From NCBI GenBank assembly GCA_018257865.1, contig JAEUBA010000010.1, positions 496,001-560,000 on the forward strand: a stretch of 64,000 nucleotides of DNA, in the 5' to 3' direction. The translations under genes and the position numbers were made by a program. The notes under the pieces are model-generated. The model was not told the DNA's origin. It was given only the letters and a program-made list of their open reading frames with translations, and made no database searches. The first letter of the stretch is position 1. Each line of letters begins with the position of its first letter. The stretch comes from Stereocaulon alpinum (Eukaryota; Ascomycota; Lecanoromycetes; Lecanorales; Stereocaulaceae). Shown piece after piece: positions 23,301 to 32,404 of the stretch.

Positions 23301-24651
23301 CCTGCTCGTGGTTGTCTCTTTGCTCCTCATACTTACCAGCTTCGATATGCTTGTTGCTCAATCTCTTAACACCCTCATCAATAGCTCGTGTGAGACTGTC
23401 GTACTGCTTCAGCTGTTGCTGCCTATTTTGCTCGTGCACAGCTGTACGCTCTTCGTACTGGTCGACCTCAGATTGTAGCCACTCGTCGGATTCGGAACGT
23501 TCATGAAGATCCTGGCGCAGACCTGAGACGTCTTTTTCAAGCCAGACTCGTTTTTCCTCCTTGGCATTCAGCGACTCAACAACATGGTTGTACTTCGCTG
23601 CATGATCCCACGCCTCTTGATGCTCGTGTTCAGCCTCTATGACCTTCGCCTCAAGCTCAGTGATCTCTTCGCGGAGGCTATTATGCTCGGCATCTAGTAG
23701 TTTTGACTGCCGTTCTGCCTTCTCACCCTTGTCCTTGTTCTCTTTTGTGAATTTTTCGTTAAGCTTGAGCTTGTCCAGCCTAATGTTCTGGGCTTTCCGC
23801 ACCTGCTTCAGGTTGTCGATAGCTTTGGTGTACTTTAGAGCTTCGAATATCTCGTCGAACTTGATCTTGAGCTTTGAAGGTTCGCTCATTGGCCACAAGC
23901 TCTCCTCTTGGTGACAGAAGATCACGTTGTCTAGGACGGCTTTCGAGACACCGAGATAATGCGGCATGAGCTGGTCTAGCTCTGCGACTCTTGATGATAT
24001 TGCTGATCTCTCACCATTCGTGATCGACACCAGCGAACCCTCGAGTGTCTTGAATTGTCTAGTGTTCTTCTTTACAGTGAGTTGCGAACGTCGAGTCAGG
24101 ATGTGTTCAACGCCGTTGGTGGCATCGAATCTAATCTTAACCTGGGCGAGCACCTCCTTTTCATTACATAACTGCAACGTGTTTAGCGGATATTGGGGAT
24201 GTCGGGCAGGTCTGACTAACCTTGGGATCGTGAACGAAAGATCCGCTTTTGCTGTTCGGCGGCATATCACCCGTGGTGGCATACTTGAGACACTCAATGA
24301 TGGTCTAGGCATGTATTCAGTAGATTCTGTGGATGTCTGCGGGGCGACAACACACTGTTTTACCAGACCCATTTAATCCAACGATCAAAGTCAACGGGCT
24401 GTAAAATTGGATTGTCTCAGGGTATTGGTTATCGAAGGAGCGGACCCTGTATTCTTTCAGCTGTATTAAACTCTAGATGGGCGAGTACTGTCTCACCCGA
24501 GGATCGAGAGCTTGTTGATTCTCGCTATAAGCAAGTCAGTCGGTAAAGTGAAAGCTAGGCGCTCTCAGCGGCATCGTCAAGGTGCTTACACCTGTGAAGA
24601 TCGTTAGCTTGACGTAGAATGCAAAATAAGGGAGCCCAAGGAGACTTACAT
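20368..24651 (-). CDS. RAD50: DNA double-strand-break repair ATPase RAD50
   Basis: Exons, minus strand: 24651-24650, 24591-24590, 24524-24497, 24446-24356, 24304-24221, 24171-21055, 21004-20952, 20896-20368; 1301 aa, matching the usual ~1300. Walker A GLNGSGKTT near 34-42; Q-loop region; two long heptad coiled coils flanking the zinc hook CNMC near 681-684; ABC signature RGRCSAGQKVLAS near 1192-1204; Walker B GLIALDEPTTNLD near 1219-1231. RAD50 forms the MRE11-RAD50-NBS1/Xrs2 complex in the nucleus that tethers and resects DNA ends and activates Tel1. All internal joins restore conserved blocks (ILG-VRSFDN, GKT-TIIECLKYA, DPK-LCNEKE). The start is odd: the only ATG able to precede SRINKLSILG is split AT|G, and needs a 2-nt exon GT between two introns of 58 and 65 nt. 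Divergent from White Collar-2. Confidence 0.93.
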
Positions 24652-24928
24652 TGTAGTACTTTCAAGACCCTTCAGTCAAGCTGGAGACGAGTAGTGTTGG
24701 ATAGGAGCGAAGAAGTGCTCAGTACTTGGCTAATCTAGAGAGGTAGGAGGGCAGAAAGGCCAGCGAACCTATTTTGGTCGCGTTGACAGTTCCCCGCCCG
24801 AGCCCGCGTTCTTCACCAACTCACGTGGGTTGCGGCTAATTCCCATTCGCTTTGCGCATCAACACTCCCACTGCTCTCACTCTGGTATTATTGATGAAGG
24901 CATTCAACCATTCAATGGTCTTTTTGTC
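24652..24928. promoter_or_regulatory. Divergent promoter region, RAD50 / White Collar-2
   Basis: Only 277 bases separate the two start codons, so RAD50 and the photoreceptor partner WC-2 must share or overlap regulatory DNA. No GATA-type light-response cluster could be claimed by eye. Confidence 0.5.
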
Positions 24929-26488
24929 ATGTCAATGTTCGAGCATGGCCAAAGGAGCCTATCCTCTGCGATGGGCAATCCGGTGAGTTCTCAGTGTCTT
25001 TACAGCCAAGCTGCTGAAGCCTGATCATTACGATAGATGGAGGCAATGGGCGGCGGCGATGCCCACATGACAGACATGCTTGATCAAAGGGGGGATGTGA
25101 TGGATGGTCTAGATGTTGACATGCTACCCATGAACCTCGATCTTGGCCTCAATGGAACGGACTCACAGAAATACGGCGCAGGCGAACATAGACTGGATCC
25201 GCAGCAGCCGGGAAATGAGGCAAATGACGATAGCGCGGCGGCGAATAATACAATGACAGGAGCAGGGGCTGGTCCGTTGCCCACAGGTTTTGGTACTCAA
25301 TCGAATGTCAATGGCGGAAGCACCTTGACAGATTTTACCAAGCGAAGAAATTGGTCTCAAAGAGTACTTGAGGAGCTCAAAGACTTCCTGCACATACTCA
25401 CACCGGCAGGGAGCATACTCTATGTATCACCTTCGGCAAAACATTTGACTGGCTACAATTCGGACGAGCTGATTGGAAAATTCATCGTTGATTTGGTCCA
25501 CCCTGACGACAGCGCCGTCTTCGTCCGCGAGTTCAACGAGTCTATAGCTTCGGGCAACCCCCTTCGCTTCTTCTACCGCTTTCGAAAAGCTGACGGTACC
25601 TACACAATCTTCGAGTCTCACGGACATCCACACTTGACATCAGATGCCGCAGCTTTCGGACCGAACAACGCAGCTGGCTTCTGTCGGGGTTTCTTTATGA
25701 TGTCTAGACCATACCCAACGAAGAATGCCAGCCTTCTAGACTCATTTCTTGAACACAAGATTGAGAATGAGCGCTTGACCAAGCGGATTGCAGACCTTCG
25801 AAGAGAAGAGCAGGAAGAGATCGAGGCACAGCAACGCCATTATCAAAAGAAGGAAGAAGGCGGGAGCGTAACACCATCAAATACCCAACGTACAGAGAGC
25901 GAGACTATTGGCTCAGCCTCCCTGGCATCAAGCCAATCGAACGACTACAACGGCATGCCGCCGCCGGCAAAACCCAGCGTGTCCAACACAGCTTTAACAC
26001 AACAAAACCTTGACGAAGCGAACGCCGGCTATAAGCCCGACAGCATCAATGATAAGATGGCACGATATGAAGGCGCCACTCATATTGAGACAATTGAAAT
26101 GTTGACCGGGCTTCGCTACCGTGATGGCGAGCGATCGCAAGGCATCAGCACCGGCGATGCAAGCCCAGCACTTATCAGGGGCGATGCTGGCATCGCCATT
26201 CCAATCGAAAAGGACAATCGAGGTGGAGATAAGAAGAAGAAGCTGAAAGTAGCGGACGAGTACGTGTGTACCGATTGCGGAACCCTCGACTCGCCAGAAT
26301 GGAGAAAGGGACCGAACGGGCCAAAAACACTATGCAATGCTTGCGGACGTGAGTGCTCCATCGCACAAAGAGTGCTTGATAGGCTAATCCATATAACAGT
26401 TCGGTGGGCCAAAAAAGAGAAGAAAGAGCGGACAATCCCTAGGTCAAACGCACCTGGTTTGCCGCAAGGAATCAACAGTGGCAGCTGA
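24929..26488 (+). CDS. wc-2: White Collar-2 type PAS/GATA transcription factor
   Basis: Exons 24929-24982, 25037-26348, 26400-26488; 484 aa. A single PAS domain spans about 125-205 (DFLHILTPAGSILYVSPSA through FFYRFRKADGTYTIFESHGH). A GATA zinc finger begins at CTDCGTLDSPEWRKGPNGPK near 428 and, once spliced, closes with LCNACGLRWAKKEKK. One PAS plus a C-terminal GATA finger is the WC-2 architecture; it lacks the LOV domain of WC-1. The family protein pairs with WC-1 in the nucleus to drive light- and clock-regulated genes. The N-terminus is Gly/Met/Asp-rich and disordered. Intron 2 (51 nt) lies inside the zinc finger, is a multiple of three and has no stop codon, so unspliced RNA would encode a finger with 17 extra residues. 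The start at 24929 gives the longest consistent N-terminus; 24935 is also possible. Confidence 0.9.
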
Positions 26489-27170
26489 AGCGACTCTCAT
26501 ATTGGCTGTATCATACTCTATCATGCTGGTATATGATATCGGTACGCTCGAGCGTAAGGCGTTTGGTGTGGACGCGGACCAGATTCCAGATTTCTGGGGA
26601 TGTCCTGATGGCGTTCGAAGCATGACGATGCACGATACCCTCATTTTGTATTTACTTTGTCTTGTCACAGAAGGATTCCTGCTTGTCGCTAATAAATAGG
26701 CTACTCCTACATAAGATCCTACTTCACCCTAGAAAGTCACAATTGCCATCCCCAGAGACTCGTCACCAAGGCCTGTGCCTTTCAGGTCGACTCCGTCTCC
26801 AAATCCACAACACACAACCTCTCGGTGTACCTTTTTCTTGACGGACGAATGCGCTTAGAGGTACGGATCTGCCTTGCTTTGAAATTGGCCTGGCTCGATG
26901 GTCATGTTAAAGAATCGCAATACATGCTTAATCGCGTCGACAACCTGTTCAACAAGGGGGTGCAGAGCCATCAATAAAATACCGCTTCAAAAGCTAGGAT
27001 CAGCATGGCCACTCTGTTGGCTAACCACCAAGGCGGAAAGTACCATTCGAAGAGGTGAAAAGCCTGTCATGCCATCCTTGTCGAGGGATACGAAGCACTA
27101 CTCCTGCTTTTTCGGTCAGGTTAGGCAATGGCCAACGCCACATTCATAGCCGCATAATTCTGCAAAGTTT
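26489..27170. other. Convergent 3' intergenic region
   Basis: 682 bases between the WC-2 stop (+) and the FRG1-family stop (-). A 73-codon frame at 26478-26699 overlaps the WC-2 end in another frame and is treated as chance. Nothing else recognised. Confidence 0.45.
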
Positions 27171-28020
27171 TCATGAATATTTATCATGCTTCCCTTTGAC
27201 TCTCACATCCAATATTGCTTCGTGATAATCGCCCTGAACTCTTGCCTTCTTCAACCTCCTCACCTCAACATCGTCCAGCTTCCGCCCAACGGCTTCTTCC
27301 AATTCCTTTCGGCTAATCTTCTCCCTGATTTTCGATTCTTTATTCGCCTTGAGCCTTGGTTTGAATCGAGCCTGCATCCGTATCCTTAGTGTTGTGTTGA
27401 AGGAGACTGATTCTGCATCACCGCGGATTTCTAGTACTTTGCTCTCGTCTAAAATTGCAAAGAATTTCTCCCGTGCTGTTTGGATGCTAAAAGTTCCTGG
27501 TGTTTCGGGGGAGGGAATGCAGAGGAAAGACTCCTCGGGGGATATGGCTTCACGAGTTGCGGAAAGGACGCCGATTATGTCGCAGCTTAGATATCTAATG
27601 GAGTCAGCTAGAAAACAGGCAGTGTCTTGTGGTGGATCATACGTACCGTCCGTGGTGCCCTTTGAAGCTGATTTCCTCTGTTCCTGCAATCCTACTGGCT
27701 ATAAAAACCTGTCGTACATCATGAGGTTCAGCGGTCGCCAAATCTCCTTCGACAATGTTCTCGAGTTCGCTAGCGAACACTTTGCCATTCGCATCGCACG
27801 CGATACATGTCGGTTTGGCAGAGGGTAAAACGAATATGACTGGTCCTGTAATATCTGTTGCTGCTTCGGCGGTCACCCAGCTATCGTCCTCTTCCGAGTC
27901 TGCTGCTGTTGTGCTTTGCAATATGAGCGTTCTAGAGTCCTCTTTCTCAGTGCTCTCTGGATGGGGAGCTTTCCGCTTCTTAGACTTCTTGTCGCCTTTG
28001 AAAGCTAGAGGCTTGATCAT
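27171..28020 (-). CDS. FRG1-family protein with fascin-like fold
   Basis: Exons, minus strand: 28020-27647, 27594-27171; 265 aa (human FRG1 is 258). The N-terminus MIKPLAFKGDKKSKKRK is the basic, nuclear/nucleolar signal typical of FRG1 proteins. The body reads as a beta-trefoil: SFKGHHGRYLSCDIIGVLSA, EESFLCIP and FSIQTAREKFFA. The C-terminal third is strongly basic and closes with a helix and RKLDDVEVRRLKKARVQGDYHEAILDVRVKGK, also typical. FRG1 relatives are reported in spliceosomal C complexes, nucleoli and F-actin bundling; which applies here is unknown. The 52-nt intron lies within the GHHGR-Y motif and its removal restores it. The acidic patch SEEDDSWV lies after the basic N-terminus. 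Confidence 0.82.
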
Positions 28021-28392
28021 TGTCAAATTCCACAATATCCTAGTCAGACAAGTCTTTCTGGATCCTAGCCTAGATGGTGAAGCAATTACGGTTGACTTCA
28101 GGATCTTTTGCACATCGACTTGGAGGAATGTTTGCAAAGTAAGGTGTTGTTCTGTTGCCAAGCTTAGGAGCCGTTACGCGGGCCCTGGAACGGCCCGCAC
28201 AACTCTTATCGATAGGAGCGGCATAACGGGCACGACGGGCTTGGAGATGGGGTTGTCTAGGTAGTGACTTTGGTGTTGATAGTTGTGCTGTGGCAATTGT
28301 GTACCTGATATAAGGCGATTCAAGGCCTGCGAATTCCCCCAAACCACTCTCAATTTTTTCCAGTGGTTGGATGATGTCAATACAGCATCGAT
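28021..28392. promoter_or_regulatory. Divergent promoter region, FRG1-like / dioxygenase-like
   Basis: 372 bases between opposite start codons. Frames entering it from both sides show no conserved sequence. No individual sites supported. Confidence 0.45.
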
Positions 28393-29663
28393 ATGGGTAG
28401 CTTGACCGCACAGGAACCTCGCAAAGCCGTGGTTGTGAGTCTAGGAGAATTGAAGCAATGTCAGCTTCTAATAACACCCCATTCTCTTCTACTAAGACCC
28501 TAATATGTTTCTCAGCTTCTGTACCATTCGAGTCCTTACAGGAAGCATTTGGACCCTCTTCCTTGGGCATTCTAATCGTTAAAGATCTTCCTGCAAGATT
28601 CCTTGAGCTTCGTCATAAGCTTCTTTCCTATGCCTCATATCTCGCAAATCTTTCTCCCAAAGAGCTAAGTATATCTCCCTTCCTTCGTATGCTCTGTTTT
28701 GCCTATTCAAACATGAATTCGCCTTCCGTAGGTAGTCTGCGCTCATTTTTCCCAGATACTCTAACCTGCCCATCGGCAAACTACATGAGCGGATGGAGTC
28801 ACGGCAAGGAAGCCCTCAAAAGCGGCTCTTTTGACACCCTCAAGGGCTCGTACTATGTCAACTGTGCTTTCTATCAAGGGAAAGGCGTCACATTTCCCCC
28901 TTCCCCCGAATTCCCCGAATTCGCTGCGCCAAATGTGTGGCCATCCGAGACGTCTCTGCCAGGCTTCCGGCAAACTTTCGAAGAGCTGTGTACCTTGATA
29001 ATCGATACCGCAGTTCTAGTAGCTCGGGCATGCGATCATTATGCCTCAGCACATATCGATAGCTATCAAGCTGGCTATTTAGAGCATGTGGTAAAAACTT
29101 CAATGTCCACGAAAGCGCGCTTGTTACATTATTTCCCCCCAGAACCTTCCCCTGGGAGTAAAGAGAATATCAATCAGCGAGAGCTACCAGCTGCCGACTC
29201 TTTGGATCACGATTCCTGGTGTGCAACTCATATCGATCACGGTTGCCTGACTGGGCTAACATCCGCCATCTATGTCGACGAAGCCAGATATCCACCCAAG
29301 GTTCCGGCTACCGATCCCTCCGAGCCCTTATCGACACTTCCGGCTCTACCTTTCCTTCAATCTCCCCCCGATCCGGCTGCAGGTCTTTACATCCATGCGC
29401 GTGACTCCACTATTACTAAAGTATCCATCCCACCTGACTGTCTTGCGTTCCAGACTGGTGAGGCATTACAAGTGATTACTGGGGGGCAATTTCGAGCTGT
29501 GCCACATTTTGTAAGTGCTGGGGCAGGCGGTAGGGAAGGGATGGGGGTGGCAAGAAACAACTTGGCGGTGTTCACGCAGCCGAATCTGGAGGAAGTCGTG
29601 GACATGGAAAGGGGAACTACTTTTGGGCAGTTTTCGAGGGAAGTTGTGAGCCGATTTCGGTAG
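28393..29663 (+). CDS. 2-oxoglutarate/Fe(II) dioxygenase-like (isopenicillin N synthase fold)
   Basis: Exons 28393-28459 and 28516-29663; 404 aa. The jelly-roll core of the IPNS/clavaminate-synthase-like superfamily is suggested by an N-terminal helix-strand unit (FGPSSLGILIVKDLPARFLELRHKLL), the iron-binding pair in CATHIDHGCLTGL (His and Asp near 280-283), a beta-rich middle, and ALQVITGGQFRAVPHFV with the distal iron-binding His. Plant and fungal relatives oxidise small molecules, but many fungal ones are uncharacterised and no biosynthetic neighbours are present here, so no substrate is proposed. The model with start MGSLTAQEPRK was preferred because removal of a 56-nt intron joins it to SVPFESLQEAFG, a block expected in the family. 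An alternative start at 28458 falls inside that intron and gives an unrelated N-terminus. Confidence 0.78.
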
Positions 29664-29710
29664 ATTGGTTTTGATGCTGATGCTGGTATTATCAAGAAGC
29701 AAACGTTCAA

Positions 29711-30112
29711 TCAACCGATGATATAATGAAGCTCTTGGTAAGCACGCATTTGAACAAGAATCTTGACCTCAATTAGAGCTTGGCTATTGACCATGCTTGA
29801 TTCTTCAACTCCTCCAGGAATGATGATGTTCGGCCTTTGAGCATGATGGACAAACCATCTGAAGTTTTGGAAAGTACTCCGCCAAGGCATGCGAATTACG
29901 TATGCAAGAAGGTTGAGCGAGAACAACAGCTGCGCTTTTGCAGCCATTGATATGGGACCGTAACCTCGCTGTGATGCTCCCATACCTGTGCAATTCCATG
30001 AGCTAGTCCATCGGAGCCGGAACGCCCTGCTCGAAAAACATTCGTAGATTCATAGAAGTCCCATAGCGTCTCCGAAACAAAGCCAAGTACATATCTCACT
30101 TCTCGTGTGACG
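29711..30112 (-). other. Possible orphan coding exons, unassigned
   Basis: Two minus-strand frames look more protein-like than the background: about 30112-29978 (EDVTREVRYVLGFVSETLWD onward, ending just before a GTATGG donor-like site) and 29983-29711 (ending LVQMRAYQELHYIIG). An acceptor-like TTATAG lies directly upstream, overlapping the stop codon of the next gene. They could be a 3' extension of that gene, a separate small gene, or chance. No family was recognised. Confidence 0.2.
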
Positions 30113-30123
30113 TCCTCTTTTCC

Positions 30124-31053
30124 CTATAAGGCAGCACCACCAGAAGGCGCAGGTGGTGGAAACGACGCTGCAGCAGCGAGAGGAGAATTCGTGTATGTGC
30201 GAGGAAAGTAGTATTGTGGGGGTGATGGGAGCTGAGCCTGTATAGCTGCCATCTCTGGTGTAGGATTGTCACTCAGATACTCTGGGATGTCTCGTCCCCA
30301 GTGGACCGGAGTCTGTGGGGCTATTGGCGGCATTGAGGGAAAAGCTTGCCCCATATTGGGGACAGTACCCCTCTCTGCCGCTTCCTTTAGCCATTGTTCC
30401 CAGTCGGCATCCAGTGTCGCGCTTTCACCCCTCGCCCGTGCTTCAGTAGCAGCTAAGAGTCTCTGGTTGAGTTCCACGCCAACACTCTGCTGCACCTCGT
30501 CCTCACTTCCAATCTCGGAAACCTCTTCTCCTTCGTCCGAATCCTCCACCTCATCATCGTCGTCACCGTCCTCGTATTCCATCTCGTTATCCGCTAATTC
30601 TCCGGCTTCTACCTCAACCCCCTCTCCACCCCGCAGTGCGGTAAACGTAGCAGTCGTCGTGATGTGTCTAGCGTCCACGATACCATCCCACGTAGTGTCC
30701 TTAATTTTGACTCCATTGTTGGTCTCGTAGGTCTCCCGCGCCCATCGTGTACCCTCCCATCTACACAGTCTTTGGATCTCATTATCGGTCAATCTAAGTT
30801 CGTCAAAGACCCTGAAGACTCTCCTGTGGCATGCAAAGCGACTGAGACGCATGCGGTGCGCTCTTTTATTATAGTCTAAGCCGGGGTACTGAGCTTCCAA
30901 ACAGTCGGTAGGCCCGTAGAAGCAAACAGTCTCCGCACGTACTTCCGGTACAAGATTGCGTCTGACATGAGTCTGCCACTCATTTGGGTCAGTGTCCCTC
31001 CTCAATGGGTATAGCTTTCCCATCACAAGGTCTTCGATCTTTGGCTTCTTCAT
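30124..31053 (-). CDS. Hypothetical protein with acidic middle region
   Basis: Single exon, 309 aa, not recognised with certainty. The first 140 residues look folded, rich in Arg, Trp and Tyr, with LSRFACHRRVFRVFDELRLT and RWEGTRWARETYE, a pattern I associate with uncharacterised fungal proteins. Residues about 150-195 form a dense Asp/Glu tract. The C-terminal 90 residues are Pro/Ala/Gln-rich and probably disordered. There is no signal peptide or membrane segment. Acidic tract plus basic N-terminal half would suit a nuclear or chromatin-associated protein, but that is only a guess. The stop codon TAG overlaps a possible splice acceptor, so the 3' end may be wrong. Confidence 0.6.
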   Translation of the reverse strand: MKKPKIEDLVMGKLYPLRRDTDPNEWQTHVRRNLVPEVRAETVCFYGPTDCLEAQYPGLDYNKRAHRMRLSRFACHRRVFRVFDELRLTDNEIQRLCRWEGTRWARETYETNNGVKIKDTTWDGIVDARHITTTATFTALRGGEGVEVEAGELADNEMEYEDGDDDDEVEDSDEGEEVSEIGSEDEVQQSVGVELNQRLLAATEARARGESATLDADWEQWLKEAAERGTVPNMGQAFPSMPPIAPQTPVHWGRDIPEYLSDNPTPEMAAIQAQLPSPPQYYFPRTYTNSPLAAAASFPPPAPSGGAAL

Positions 31054-32404
31054 GGTGAATTGCTCAACGATGTCGGAAGGTTTACGGGGGAAGTGGAAGG
31101 GTCGATCGATGCAAGGAGCAGAGAGATGCTGAGCTGCCCGTGTAATGATTGGAGCAGATGTTGGAAGCCGCTAGAATAACGAAGATAAGAATGGAGGTTT
31201 TGTTAGACGTCCAGGACGGGTTGCTTGGTGATTCACTGTCCTGTGAATGAGTGAACCGGAGCCAAGTGGCGCCGGAAATGAGGGCGTTAAGGGCTAGACG
31301 GTCTTAGAAGATATTGCAGGGCCAGTGGAGTGAACAGAGGTGAGGTGTTAAAGCTAGACTTTGGTGGTGGAATTCCGCTTAATATGGACCGGAGGGCGAG
31401 GTGGAGGTCATATGGAACAAGACAGGCAGGAGCATACGAGACTGGATCGTTCCTCTTCGGACAAATAATATGATCAAGAGAAGGAAAAGGGATCCGGAAT
31501 ATGTAAGACGTTGAATTGGTATTGGACTGAGTAAGCCAAGGCATGTTGTCATTTGGGGTCACCGGGATAGAAGGCAGGAAAGTAGTACAGTAGTGAATCA
31601 CACCGCTGGATCCACGTCTCAGCGGACCAACGCGCAAGCTTCACAACTAGACGTTCTTTGTACATGGATTAGGAAGTGGTGACTTTGTGGCGCCTTTCAT
31701 TCCGCAAGAAAGCAAGCCGTCTCGTATGCAGACTTCCCTTAAGTTGCCTTAAGGGCTTCGGTAGATCCGCCTTAACCCCCCGACCCCTTAGTTCTAAGTA
31801 GTTCTAAGTAGTTCTAGGCTAGGTTCGGCTTCTCTATGGTTCAATTCTCATTCCCCACTAATGCACCACCAGGCACCATTCCACCTGGTCCCCACCGCAC
31901 CTCTGTACTGCTGGACGAGCTTGCACGAATACAAAGAACCCGGCTCCCGTGACTATCGCTTTACAGTTGCAGCCCATTTGTAAGTACTAGCGAATGAAGC
32001 ATCGAGAAGCGTGTGCTCTGCAATTCCTTGTGGTCAATCCTTCACCATAGATTCATGCTCACGACATTGGTGGGCCTAAATCCATAGCTCCATCTGGCGT
32101 GACACCGTGCGTGCTATATGTCTGGCAATGAAATCTGTTGACAGCCTTGTTTCAATGCTGTTTCCATTGCTCTAACATATCTGTGCTTCTCAATGGACAT
32201 TCAACACTCGCGGTTATCGTGCTACCATTCTCACCCCTTCAGCTCGCTCTGCATGCACCTACTCGAAGATCCCACGTGCTATTACCGTACTGAAAATCTT
32301 CATCCATACCAGGTCATGGGCAGGAAGTGTTCTATCCTGATAGAGCTTTGGGAGCCATAGCTGTTTGAAGGCAACCCAAGTGTGCCCACGTGGAGAGTTT
32401 GAGG
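31054..32404. other. Divergent intergenic stretch
   Basis: 1.35 kb between the hypothetical gene start (-) and the metallo-beta-lactamase gene start (+). It contains three near-identical TAGTTCTAAG-type units at about 31,790-31,818. No gene or RNA recognised; both promoters are presumably here. Confidence 0.45.

Noticed and set aside
31785..31870. tRNA-like GGTTCAATTC box near 31,843
   Set aside because: No matching A box or cloverleaf stems could be drawn upstream.
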